42,406 nt of DNA from Acaryochloris sp. IP29b_bin.176 (GTDB lineage Bacteria; Cyanobacteriota; Cyanobacteriia; Thermosynechococcales; Thermosynechococcaceae): assembly GCA_028285315.1 (NCBI GenBank), contig JANQPU010000052.1:1-42406 (forward strand), read 5' to 3'. The notes under the pieces were generated by a model. The model saw only the letters and a list, made by a program, of their open reading frames with translations, was not told where the DNA came from and made no database searches. Numbering within the stretch: the stretch's first letter is position 1; every line of letters begins with the position of its first letter. Positions 18,569 through 27,510 of the stretch are shown here, one piece after another. A program made the translations under genes and the position numbers.

Positions 18569-20149
18569 TTATTCTGGAATAAACACCTCGGCCAGGAAGG
18601 GAGCTAACTCTTTATTAAGACGACCCGCCCGCACAAATTCAGCATAGGTGTCTGCTTCAATGGCGAGTAATTCTTCTTTTAGCTGCTCAGCGGTAAAGTC
18701 TTTCAGTTGGGGATATTGTTTTTGCATCTCGTCCAGTTCCGACTCCAGTTTGGCAAGCTGTCCTTCCACTAAAGCAGTTTGATACCGATAGAATTCAGGT
18801 TCAATGCCAGGTCTAGAATCTCCTTTCTCTAGATAATCTAAGACCCGAGACAGCGCTGCCCGACGTGCGATCGCAGCCAGGTAATCCTGCTGTTGAGCCT
18901 GATCGCCAATCAACCCTAGCCCCTGGAGCAAAAATTTGGTGGTTAAGCCTTGGACCAACAAAGTGAATAAAACCACCCCAAACACCGTGGCAATAATTTC
19001 TTCTCGTTCCCCTAGCACTGCAGGCACGCTTAAGGCCAGAGCAATGGACACAGATCCCCGTAAGCCCCCCCACCACAAGACGGTTTGATCTTTAATGGGA
19101 ATCTCCGACTTGACCGTGACATTGCTAAACAGACCCAGGACGTAGATAGAGATGGCCCGAGTAACCAGCATCCCCAAAATCGTCACCATAATGGTGCCTA
19201 AGTTATCGCCCAAAATGGCAAACCGAATCTGATCACCGATCAGCAAAAAGACGATGGAGTTGACGAAGAAGGCTAGAAAATCCCAAAACTCCGTGACAAT
19301 CAGCCGGGTTCTGGGGTTCATCCCAATTCGGGAGCCGAAGTTGCCGAGAACCAAGCCCGTGGTGACTACGCCAATGACACCGGAGCCGCCCAAATCTTCT
19401 GTCAGTAGATAGGTGCCGTAGGCAGATACGAGGGTGAGAGACTGCTCCACGAGAGGTAAATCAAACCGTTGAGTGAGGTAGGAAATACCAAAACCAATCA
19501 GAGAGCCAACGCCAATTCCAATCCCAATCACAGCCAGCAGTTGTCCCAATACTTGGGACGGCTCGAAAGTACTCACACCTAGAGGCAAGCCCACCAGAAA
19601 GCTAAAGGCCACAACCGCCATGCCATCGTTGAACAGGCTTTCCCCTTCCATCAGGGTTTTGAGCCGCTTCCCTGCCCCCAATTCCCGGAAGAGAGCAATG
19701 ACGGAGACGGGATCGGTAGCGGATAAGCTCGCCCCAATTAACAACGCTGTAGTCAGGGAAATCCCTGCAAATTTGTTGAGGCCAAAGGCGACACCACCAA
19801 CGGTGATCACCACACCAAAAAGCGCATAGAGGCAGATAGGGAAAAGATCTTTTTTGAGGTCAGACCATTTCAGATTCCAGGCAGCCTCAAAGAGGAGTGG
19901 TGGCAAGAAGATTGCCAAAATCAGCTCTGGAGACAAGTCCACCAAACGGACATCGACAAAGGCTAAGCACAAGCCCACAATCACTAGCAGCAGCGTATAG
20001 GGGATTTGCCGGAACCAGCTAAACACTTGCGGCAGCGTGGCAACACTCAAAGAGACCGATAATACCAGCAAAAATTGCTTGAGATTATTTGCGATCGCAT
20101 CCTCTGCTTCCATCGCCATCTCAGCCACAATCGGATTGCTCAACAGCAT
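18569..20149 (-). CDS. Na+/H+ antiporter, CPA1 (NhaP-like) family
   Basis: Twelve-plus-helix cation/proton exchanger of 526 residues. The ion-binding helix contains SATDPVSVIALF near residues 144-155, and GESLFNDGMAVVAF follows near 168-181, the ND pair typical of electroneutral CPA1 members. WGGLRGSVSIALALS lies near 357-371. The last ~110 residues are a charged cytoplasmic tail with coiled-coil character, which usually sets pH or ion response. It probably supports salt and pH homeostasis. It is a single-gene unit. Confidence 0.93.
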   Translation of the reverse strand: MLLSNPIVAEMAMEAEDAIANNLKQFLLVLSVSLSVATLPQVFSWFRQIPYTLLLVIVGLCLAFVDVRLVDLSPELILAIFLPPLLFEAAWNLKWSDLKKDLFPICLYALFGVVITVGGVAFGLNKFAGISLTTALLIGASLSATDPVSVIALFRELGAGKRLKTLMEGESLFNDGMAVVAFSFLVGLPLGVSTFEPSQVLGQLLAVIGIGIGVGSLIGFGISYLTQRFDLPLVEQSLTLVSAYGTYLLTEDLGGSGVIGVVTTGLVLGNFGSRIGMNPRTRLIVTEFWDFLAFFVNSIVFLLIGDQIRFAILGDNLGTIMVTILGMLVTRAISIYVLGLFSNVTVKSEIPIKDQTVLWWGGLRGSVSIALALSVPAVLGEREEIIATVFGVVLFTLLVQGLTTKFLLQGLGLIGDQAQQQDYLAAIARRAALSRVLDYLEKGDSRPGIEPEFYRYQTALVEGQLAKLESELDEMQKQYPQLKDFTAEQLKEELLAIEADTYAEFVRAGRLNKELAPFLAEVFIPE

Positions 20150-20244
20150 TCAACACTATTCCCCATGAACGTTTTTCTTGGACTCATGGCAATGAACCTA
20201 AACAGGCTGCTATCCTGCCATCAGCCCCCTATAGGCTACCCTGA

Positions 20245-21597
20245 TTAGGCCGGAATCTTGACGTCAGATTCCGGTAATTTCACCATAAACGTGCTTCCTG
20301 GTGCAGTGATTGGCAATCTATCGGGCTGATCAATGCGGGGACTAAAGGCTTGGATATCGCCCTGCATCTGTTCTACTAATGTTTTGGCAATGGCTAACCC
20401 TAACCCTGTTCCAGGGATTTCCGTTTGGGCCTGCACACCCCGGTAATGACGTTCAAAAATGCGCGTTAGATCGGTTTGGGGAATACCGGGTCCACTATCG
20501 CTGACCAATACCAATTGTCCAGGTCGACCGCCATCAGGCCATTGGCGACAAGCCTCTACCAGCACCTCTCCTCCAGCAGGGGTATATTTCAAGGCGTTAT
20601 CCAACAGATTGCTACAGACCTCCCGCAGAGCCGTAACATCCGCCATGATGGGAGGTAAATTATCAGGAATTTGAACGGTGAGCTGAAGATGTTTTTGATC
20701 AACACGACCCGCTGCCGATTGAATCAGCGGTTGTAAGATATCCGAGAGTTTGCAAGGTTGCAAATGTAACTCGTCTTCTCCCAAGGGTAACGAAGGGGGG
20801 AGTGCAGGGGGGACTGGTTGAGCTTCCGATACCCATGGATCGACATCCAGCTCGATCGCTGCCTCTCCTAGATCAATCGCGCCATCAAACTGGCGTAGCA
20901 TCTCTTCTAAGCGATCACTTTGCTCAACAATACTAGCCGCAATTTTGCGATTATTTTCATCCTCCCCAAACCGCTTTTGAAGGAGCTTACCCAAGGTCTT
21001 TAAAGCGGTAAGCGGATTGCGAAACTGATGCAGCAGATTAGAGAGGGTCTGATGTTGTTCCGACTGCAACGCTCGCTGCTGATATTGGGCATTAGCCAAC
21101 CATTGCGATCGCTGATCCAAAATACAGGCAATGGCTAACGTATCGGCAATCTGTTGCAACTGAGATTGTTCTACCTTATTCCAGGATTGGTGTTCACGGA
21201 CCACTACTAGCAACCCCAACACCATCTCTTCGTGAATCAAGGGAATCACTACTTGCTGGGCTTGTGATAACGCCAGCGTGGTGGTGGGCAGAACCTTGTC
21301 CGGCCAGAAATCATCATTTTCACATTCTGGCAATTCATTGGTCTGCTCTAGCGTCACTGAGGACGGCGAAACAAAAGTCGGGTCAGCACCACTAGCAGGC
21401 AATTGAAGCGTGGCTGGCTGGAGATTTTGAGCTAAGTCTTCTGGATAAATGATGATGGGAATGAGCTCACCCTGCTGTTGTGCGGGTAGATCCTTGGATA
21501 AATACACAGCCCCCATACTCGCCTGAAAGCTTTGCATCAACAATATCACCTGTGTTCGACAGAGGTTGGTGAATTCGATGCTAGCGGGCAACAACAT
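20245..21597 (-). CDS. soluble sensor histidine kinase with GAF-like N-terminus
   Basis: Protein of 450 residues without transmembrane helices. Residues 1-165 are GAF-like (VVIPLIHEEMVLGLLVVVRE). The phospho-acceptor is His190 in LLHQFRNPLTALKTLGK, the form seen in many cyanobacterial kinases in place of HELRTP. The ATPase domain has N box NLLDNALKYTP, G1 DSGPGIP and G2 GTGLGLAIAK. No response regulator gene is adjacent, so it is an orphan whose partner must be elsewhere. The signal is unknown. Confidence 0.93.
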   Translation of the reverse strand: MLLPASIEFTNLCRTQVILLMQSFQASMGAVYLSKDLPAQQQGELIPIIIYPEDLAQNLQPATLQLPASGADPTFVSPSSVTLEQTNELPECENDDFWPDKVLPTTTLALSQAQQVVIPLIHEEMVLGLLVVVREHQSWNKVEQSQLQQIADTLAIACILDQRSQWLANAQYQQRALQSEQHQTLSNLLHQFRNPLTALKTLGKLLQKRFGEDENNRKIAASIVEQSDRLEEMLRQFDGAIDLGEAAIELDVDPWVSEAQPVPPALPPSLPLGEDELHLQPCKLSDILQPLIQSAAGRVDQKHLQLTVQIPDNLPPIMADVTALREVCSNLLDNALKYTPAGGEVLVEACRQWPDGGRPGQLVLVSDSGPGIPQTDLTRIFERHYRGVQAQTEIPGTGLGLAIAKTLVEQMQGDIQAFSPRIDQPDRLPITAPGSTFMVKLPESDVKIPA

Positions 21598-22084
21598 AAG
21601 ACAGGAGCAAACAAGGCTTAAATAGGATTCTCTCCTCTACTCACTCTAATTGATTTCCAGAGGTGTTATCGCCAATCTCTGGATAAGAGGGTTGACATAA
21701 AACACATTTTCTTATCTCTTTTCTATTGCAAAAACAACACCAAAGAGAAAGTAGAAAGTCTCCAGTTAGAGATTGATAATTATACTCCTGTTGCATCTTA
21801 GGATTGATGATATTTTCAATAAGCTTGTTGCTAATGAAGAATGAGGCTCCATGAGTTAAAACAATATTCATATCAACATAAACAGGTTGTATCACCCATA
21901 TACTCTGAAGTCTCATGGACCAGTGAATTGATAAGACATGAAATAATAAAACTGGTTAGGAAGATTTATTTTTGTTGAGGAACTGCGTATTTTTTAGGAG
22001 ACATCATGATGTTAAAGTGAGCTTAATCTAATTAGAATCACTTCCCTATTCCTAAGCTAAGACAGTTACTGATAAACCCTAAAG
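21598..22084. other. AT-rich intergenic region with one doubtful small frame
   Basis: A 91-codon minus frame (21641-21916) contains the cysteine pattern CCFC-NRKEIRK-CVLC, that is CxxC-x7-CxxC, suggestive of a zinc knuckle. It lacks a Shine-Dalgarno, is AT-rich and matches no family I know. I leave it as a possible small gene. The rest probably contains the promoters of the divergent kinase and TpsB genes. Confidence 0.3.
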
Positions 22085-23878
22085 ATGGCTTCTGAATATC
22101 GTTTTATTCGCCTTCGCTTTCACCTTCTCAGAAGTTTTTTGGGATTATGGGGACTCTGCACTCTACCCCTGAACGTTAGTGCTCAGCCAGCTCCACGCCC
22201 TGGAACTCCAGACATAGATATCCCCCCAGACCTTACTCCGATTGAACCCATTGAGCCTGAGACCTTCCCTAAACCAGAACCTAGGGCTCCCCAAAAGTTA
22301 CCTCCTTCAGAGGACTTGCTGAATGCTCCACCTCAGCCTACTCCTCAGCCAGAATCACCTGATAGTCCTAATTTTATTGCCGTAACGAAATATCGCGTTA
22401 TCGGCAACACGGTTTTAAGTGAAGCGGAAATAGAAACGGTTACCCAACCCTTTACCGGAGATGCTGTACCTTTTTCTCGACTGCTAGAAGCCCGTTCTGC
22501 TCTCACTCAGTACTATATTGATCAAGGCTATATCACCTCAGGGGCTTATCTACCAGCAGACCAGGTGATTGAAAATGGTGTAGTTACCTTGCAAGTCGTG
22601 GAAGGAAGACTGGAAGGTATCGAAGTCTCTGGCAATACGCACCTAAAATCCAGCTATGTCAGCAAGCGTCTCAAGTTAGGAGCAGGGCCACCGCTTAACG
22701 TCAATGAGCTACTGGAAGCCATGCGGCTGCTTCAGATCGATCCCCTAATTGGTAACCTGTCTGCTGAATTAACCGCAGGTTCAGGCCCCGGTCTCAGTAT
22801 CCTGCAGGTAAAGGTTACAGAGGCTCCCTCCTTTGATGTGCAGTTGGTCTTAGACAACCAGCGTTCTGGCAGTATTGGTAGCTTTCAACGACAAGTCGTT
22901 GTCAACGAAGCAAATCTCTTTGGGTTTGGGGATGGGGTTCAGTTGGGCTATGCCAATACCGATGGCAGCAATGAAGTGGACTTTAGCTACACCTTTCCCA
23001 TCAATGCTCGCAATGGCACGATTAGTGCTAGCTTTAGCCAAGTTTGGAGTCGAGTGGTGGAAGAGCCCTTCGATCAGTTGGATATCGAAGGCGTGTCCCG
23101 AGATCTGAGTTTGACCTATCGTCAGCCCATCATTCAAACCCCTCAGAAGGAGCTGGCGCTAGGAATTATCCTCGGTCGCCAAGATAGTGACACTTCTTTA
23201 CTGGGGTTCCCATTTCCTCTATCGCCCGGTGCTGATAGTCAAGGGCGCACGGAAATTTCTCAACTTCGATTGTTTCAGGAATGGACCCAACGGGGAAATG
23301 ACTCTGTTTTGGCATTGCGCTCAGAGTTCGGCGTTGGTTTAGATGTCTTTGCCACGATTAATCAACCCCTGCCTGGCGAACCTAATGTACCTGATGGTCT
23401 GTTTTTCCTCTGGCGTGGACAAGCTCAATGGGTGAAGCAATTTGCCCCTAGCAACCTCTTGTTACTGCGTTCAACTGCTCAGTTTGCCGACCGCCCCTTA
23501 GTACCTCTACAGCAGTACGGCTTAGGGGGACTCAATAGTGTCCGAGGGTATCCCCAAAATCTTTTGCTTGTTGATAACGGCTTGTTTGGTTCCGCAGAGT
23601 ATCGTTTACCCCTAGCTCGGTTTGGCGATAACCAAGAAGGACTATTACAGCTTGCCCCATTCTTCGATATCGGTCATGGATGGAGTTACACTCTTTCTAA
23701 CTCAAATCCGGGGAGAACTGAGACTCTAGCAGCTGTGGGTTTGGGCCTCAGATGGCAGTGGTCAGACTTGATGTCCGCTCGTTTAGATTGGGGAATTCCG
23801 ATCATCTCCATTGGCCCTGAGACCAGCGGTTTTGATGATAGTCAACTCTTCTTTTCGATCGTGGTGAGCCCATTTTAG
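22085..23878 (+). CDS. ShlB/FhaC/HecB family (TpsB) outer-membrane secretion protein
   Basis: Outer-membrane transporter of two-partner secretion, 597 residues. A signal peptide (ending LNVSAQ) is followed by a Pro-rich periplasmic linker (residues 35-95). POTRA repeats come next: first from FIAVTKYRVIGNTVL to VVEGRLEGIEVSG, second from GNTHLKSSYVSKRL to VKVTEAPS. The rest is a 16-strand barrel with the L6 signature VRGYPQN near residues 485-491 and a C-terminal Phe. No TpsA exoprotein with a hemagglutination-activity domain is present nearby. CorA-like follows 89 bases downstream. Confidence 0.92.
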   Translation: MASEYRFIRLRFHLLRSFLGLWGLCTLPLNVSAQPAPRPGTPDIDIPPDLTPIEPIEPETFPKPEPRAPQKLPPSEDLLNAPPQPTPQPESPDSPNFIAVTKYRVIGNTVLSEAEIETVTQPFTGDAVPFSRLLEARSALTQYYIDQGYITSGAYLPADQVIENGVVTLQVVEGRLEGIEVSGNTHLKSSYVSKRLKLGAGPPLNVNELLEAMRLLQIDPLIGNLSAELTAGSGPGLSILQVKVTEAPSFDVQLVLDNQRSGSIGSFQRQVVVNEANLFGFGDGVQLGYANTDGSNEVDFSYTFPINARNGTISASFSQVWSRVVEEPFDQLDIEGVSRDLSLTYRQPIIQTPQKELALGIILGRQDSDTSLLGFPFPLSPGADSQGRTEISQLRLFQEWTQRGNDSVLALRSEFGVGLDVFATINQPLPGEPNVPDGLFFLWRGQAQWVKQFAPSNLLLLRSTAQFADRPLVPLQQYGLGGLNSVRGYPQNLLLVDNGLFGSAEYRLPLARFGDNQEGLLQLAPFFDIGHGWSYTLSNSNPGRTETLAAVGLGLRWQWSDLMSARLDWGIPIISIGPETSGFDDSQLFFSIVVSPF

Positions 23879-23967
23879 GTGTGATGCTTCTGGGTAACCC
23901 CTATCTCTGTCTGCACAATCTCCTTTACAGGTGGGCAAATTGGGAATAAGAGATATCACTGAGAATA

Positions 23968-24702
23968 ATGACGATGCACCTGCCTGCCAATTGGCAATTA
24001 CCGGATGAAATCAAACGTCGTTTTGGTCAAAAGGGAGCTGGGAAACAACGTGCCATGCTAGCCGAGGGCCATCTGTTACTGGTTCTCCATAAACTCCCAC
24101 AGCCTGGAAGTCGGCAGCGGCAAGGGATTTTCTTTTGGCGTCACCCACAAGGTACTTGGAAGTGTAGCGAAGGAGGAGAAGGTTTCCCTAGGCTGAAAAA
24201 ACACCTCAAAGACTATAGCAAGGCAGAGCAAAAACTCAGTCAAGAGTATAGTCAGGCGGACGGTGCCAACAATTATTTCCAAATTTTAGAAACCTTAGCT
24301 CCTATTCATCGTGCTGCCAAAAACATGATGGATACTTTGCAAGCCGCTCGGGAATATGTCCCTGAGGATAGGGAGATCATTGACCTGAGAGATTGGGCCT
24401 ACGATTTAGATAGAACCTTGGATTTACTCTATACCGATGTCAAAAATGCTCTGGAGTTTGATTTAGCCCAACGAGCGGAGGAACAGAGTCGTCTCAGCTT
24501 AGAATCGGTCCGCACGGCTCAACGTCTTAATTTTTTGGCGGCTGCGTTCTTACCTCTAACCGCACTGTGCAGCTTGTTTGGCATGAACTTGCCTAATGGT
24601 TTAGAACAATCACCTTTAGGGTTTTGGTTGGTTCTAGGGTTGGGAGTAGTGTTAGGGATATTGACGCAACGCTGGATTCTGCTCCCCTCCCCAAAAGCTT
24701 GA
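23968..24702 (+). CDS. CorA-like divalent cation transporter, short form
   Basis: The C-terminal half has the CorA layout: a long helix (AREYVPEDREIIDLRD through SLESVRTAQRLNFLAAAFLP), then TM1 ending in the selectivity motif GMN (SLFGMNLPNGLEQSPLG), then TM2 (FWLVLGLGVVLGILTQ). At 244 residues it is clearly shorter than classic CorA (about 316-350). The N-terminal cytosolic domain is reduced and starts with unusual basic text (PDEIKRRFGQKGAGKQ). It probably forms a pentameric Mg2+/Co2+ channel-like protein, though gating would differ. Confidence 0.85.
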   Translation: MTMHLPANWQLPDEIKRRFGQKGAGKQRAMLAEGHLLLVLHKLPQPGSRQRQGIFFWRHPQGTWKCSEGGEGFPRLKKHLKDYSKAEQKLSQEYSQADGANNYFQILETLAPIHRAAKNMMDTLQAAREYVPEDREIIDLRDWAYDLDRTLDLLYTDVKNALEFDLAQRAEEQSRLSLESVRTAQRLNFLAAAFLPLTALCSLFGMNLPNGLEQSPLGFWLVLGLGVVLGILTQRWILLPSPKA

Positions 24703-24760
24703 TCCCACAAGTTATCTGAGATCCGTTTGCATGTAATCTGAGTTCGGGACAAGCAGCGGA

Positions 24761-25516
24761 CTAACCGTAAGCTGCGATGGTTTCCGATCGGCCTATCTCC
24801 ATAGAAGACGTTTTGTTAACCGCCATTTCCGGCATTGGGGCTAAATGTCCATCTTCCATATAGATAATCCGATCAGCAATATCCAAAATGCGGTTATCGT
24901 GAGTGACGAGGAGAATAGTGCAGCCCTGTTCCCTGGCAAGGCGCTGCATGATCTCCACTACATCGCGTCCCGACTTTTTATCTAGGGCAGCTGTCGGTTC
25001 ATCTGCCAGGATAATTTTGGGGTGACTGGCGAGGGCACGAGCAATGGCGACCCGCTGGCGTTGTCCCCCTGAGAGTTGATCGGGGTAGTAGTTGATGCGT
25101 TCTTCTAGGCCAACCGCGCTGAGCATGTTGGATGCGATCGCATCTAGATCCTGATCGAGAAAATGGTCGTGTAACTCCAAGGACATACGCACATTTTGCT
25201 TCGCCGTTAAAAAGCTCATCAGGTTGTGGGCCTGAAAGATATAGCCGATGTGGCAGCGCAGTTGGCTGAGCTGCTGCTTAGACGCGCCCAGAATTTCTTG
25301 CTCTAGAATCTGGAGACTCCCCCTTTGGGCGGCTCTTAACCCCCCTAAAAGTGTTAGTAGCGTCGTTTTCCCAGACCCTGACGGGCCTGTGAGGATGACA
25401 ATTTCGCCAGTCTGAATCTCCAGGTTAATGTCGAACAAGACCTGTTTCTGGAGCTGACCTTCACCGAAGGAGTGGTTGAGTTGGTGGGCAATGATGACGT
25501 TAGACATAGGAATCAT
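24761..25516 (-). CDS. devA: DevA-type ABC transporter ATP-binding subunit
   Basis: ATPase of a DevBCA (MacB-like) exporter, 251 residues. Walker A is GPSGSGKTT, the Q loop lies in HIGYIFQAHNL, the signature is LSGGQRQRVAIARAL, and Walker B is IILADEPTAALD with the switch His in LVTHD. It is the last gene of the tetR-devB-devC-DUF4336-devA unit, 21 bases after the DUF4336 gene. DevBCA systems work with TolC to export glycolipids or other lipophilic compounds. The cargo here is unknown. Confidence 0.93.
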   Translation of the reverse strand: MIPMSNVIIAHQLNHSFGEGQLQKQVLFDINLEIQTGEIVILTGPSGSGKTTLLTLLGGLRAAQRGSLQILEQEILGASKQQLSQLRCHIGYIFQAHNLMSFLTAKQNVRMSLELHDHFLDQDLDAIASNMLSAVGLEERINYYPDQLSGGQRQRVAIARALASHPKIILADEPTAALDKKSGRDVVEIMQRLAREQGCTILLVTHDNRILDIADRIIYMEDGHLAPMPEMAVNKTSSMEIGRSETIAAYG

Positions 25517-25537
25517 TCCAAAGCAAAAAGCAATTCG

Positions 25538-26254
25538 CTACAGCACCTCTTCCAGAAACCACTCAAAGCCCGCTTTGAACTGAGCTTTGCCGTCGGTCTC
25601 GACGATACTGCCGTGGGCCGGAATAACGCGATCAAAATCCCACGCCAACACCTTCTGAACGGACGCTTTGACCTTGGCCTTATCGCGACTCCCCCATTTC
25701 TCAAAATAGGAAGGTTTCAGCACGTTGTAAGACCCTAGAACTCGGGTAGCCAACTGGGTTACCCAAGGGTAGGCTTCATCAAAATGAAAGGAGGTATCCG
25801 TCAGAATCAGACTCCGACTAGGCCGATGCCAAAAGACGGTTTCATGAGCGAGGCAAATTCCCTGGGGCAAAAGCGCCCCAAAGCCTTCAAAGGGTAGATA
25901 ATCCAGTTCGTTGCCAAAGCTACCCGTCTGATTCAACAAACGATCCAGCTTCAAATCGGGACGCTTCTCTGCCAACCCGTCTACCCCCCAAACCATGGCA
26001 TCTGGATAGAGAGACTGGGCTTGGCCCAAATACAGGTGATGGAATTGGTTCGGTGCAATTAGATGACCCACAGTACCCAGGGCATTGAGGGTTGCGCCAT
26101 CATCCGTCTGTAGCTGAATGGGGGAAATTAGAATTAGCTCCCCCTGACTCAGGCGGACGACAGTCATACGAGTGCCAACCTCTAATCCTAGATATCGGAA
26201 GGGTTGAGTCACAGTCCATAGGTTTTCTGCTAGAGGAATGAGGTTCATAATCAT
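25538..26254 (-). CDS. DUF4336 domain protein (metallo-beta-lactamase-fold-like)
   Basis: Protein of about 238 residues starting MIMNLIPLAENLWTVTQPF, the usual N-terminus of DUF4336. The longer open frame to 26320 overlaps devC by 47 bases and adds Cys/Pro-rich residues, so I reject it; a third ATG at 26248 is equally possible. Text such as LIAPNQFHHLYLGQ, LILTDTSFHFD and FDRVIPAHGSIVET matches the strand-loop layout of metallo-beta-lactamase folds. Metal ligands appear reduced: the HxHxDH motif is absent. Its place between devC and devA suggests it modifies or handles the exported compound (inference). Confidence 0.85.
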   Translation of the reverse strand: MIMNLIPLAENLWTVTQPFRYLGLEVGTRMTVVRLSQGELILISPIQLQTDDGATLNALGTVGHLIAPNQFHHLYLGQAQSLYPDAMVWGVDGLAEKRPDLKLDRLLNQTGSFGNELDYLPFEGFGALLPQGICLAHETVFWHRPSRSLILTDTSFHFDEAYPWVTQLATRVLGSYNVLKPSYFEKWGSRDKAKVKASVQKVLAWDFDRVIPAHGSIVETDGKAQFKAGFEWFLEEVL

Positions 26255-26273
26255 GCAGGATAGAGAGGGCGGG

Positions 26274-27467
26274 TTAGAAAATATCGGCTGGATCGGCAGA
26301 CCGCAGTTTGCGCATGGCAATGGCCCCTGACACAGAGCACATCAGAATGGTCAAGATCAAAACTGAGATGGCCCGTTGTGCCGTCATAGCAATGGGCAGC
26401 ATGGTTGCCGCAAAGGCAAGTTGATAGAGCCCCAATGCCAATCCCACACTCGGTAAATAACCCAAAACCGCGAGTAATAAGGCTTCCTGGAGTAACATTC
26501 CCAACAGGTAGTTGTCGGTATAGCCCATGGCTTTCAGGGTGGCGTATTCTGGCAGATGTTCGGAGACATCAGAATAGAGAATCTGGTAGACAATCACGAT
26601 GCCAACAATAAAGCCAACACCCACGCCCAGGCCAAAAATGAAACCAATGCCCGTACCGTTTGCCCAGTAATCTCGCTCGATTTGGGCAAAGTCCTCGGTG
26701 GTGCCAATCAGAACATCGTTCGGCAGCAGCGCCTCTAAATCTGCTCGCACTTGCGCCAGATTAGCCCCCGGCTGCAGATGAATTAACCCCACCTCAATCT
26801 GGTCTGGGCTACGGTTGGGAAACAATTGCAGAAAGGTGGAGTCGCTAGCAATCACGTTACCGTCGGCGGCAAAGGACGCTCCGTTCGTGAATACCCCATC
26901 CACCTGAATTAGCTTGTCGTTGAGTTCGGTTGTGAAATGGCCTTTTTGCTCAAAATCGCTGGTAGTAAATCCATATTCAGGTCGTCCTGCTTGATCAAAC
27001 AGGACCCGATGCAGTGGCTGAATTTTGTCTTGATTTTGCGTTACCTCCGTAAACTTAAATGAGGGTTCCGCAGGGTCGATTCCCCACACCAAAATGGCTC
27101 GTTCTCGCTTGGTTTTAGGGTTCTTCCATTGTCCAGTAGCGATATACACCCCATTCACGGATTTCACCTGGGGATGAGCCAGGGTTTGGTAAAGTCGCGC
27201 TCTTGGAAAGGCTTTTACCGAAAAGAGGGTCTGCATTTGGGGGTTAGTTAGGACGAGATCTGCTTGCAGATTGCGGTGGGGTTGAATAGCAGCATCATAT
27301 AGGGCTCCCTCAAAGCCCATCTGAATGAAAATCAGCATGTCGGCGAAAGCGATGCCTGCGATCGCAACCAGTAGTCGCGTTCGCTCCCGCGTCACCTGCA
27401 ACCAAGCCAAGGGGGTTTTCTTCAGAAACTTAGGCCGTTGCCACCCGCTGTTACTCAGACTTTTCAT
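26274..27467 (-). CDS. devC: DevC-type ABC transporter permease
   Basis: FtsX/MacB-fold permease of 397 residues. The N-terminus is TPLAWLQVTRERTRLLVAIA into a first TM (IAFADMLIFIQMGFEGALYD), typical of DevC. A large periplasmic domain follows (about residues 50-255), then three C-terminal helices beginning at FIFGLGVGVGFIVGIVIVYQ with EYATLKAMGYTDNYLLGMLL. It is preceded by a 43-base gap after devB, which contains a half copy of the operator found before tetR. Confidence 0.93.
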   Translation of the reverse strand: MKSLSNSGWQRPKFLKKTPLAWLQVTRERTRLLVAIAGIAFADMLIFIQMGFEGALYDAAIQPHRNLQADLVLTNPQMQTLFSVKAFPRARLYQTLAHPQVKSVNGVYIATGQWKNPKTKRERAILVWGIDPAEPSFKFTEVTQNQDKIQPLHRVLFDQAGRPEYGFTTSDFEQKGHFTTELNDKLIQVDGVFTNGASFAADGNVIASDSTFLQLFPNRSPDQIEVGLIHLQPGANLAQVRADLEALLPNDVLIGTTEDFAQIERDYWANGTGIGFIFGLGVGVGFIVGIVIVYQILYSDVSEHLPEYATLKAMGYTDNYLLGMLLQEALLLAVLGYLPSVGLALGLYQLAFAATMLPIAMTAQRAISVLILTILMCSVSGAIAMRKLRSADPADIF

Positions 27468-27488
27468 GTCCGTTTTCCAAAATCAAAC

Positions 27489-27501
27489 GTTCGTTATAAA
27501 A
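27489..27501. promoter_or_regulatory. half-operator repeat upstream of devC
   Basis: GTTCGTTATAAAA is identical over 13 bases to 29421-29433, the right half of the palindromic operator before tetR. It ends 21 bases before the devC start, a spacing like that of the main operator from tetR. It lacks the other palindrome arm, so binding would be weaker or cooperative. Confidence 0.5.
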
Positions 27502-27510
27502 AGTGTCAAA

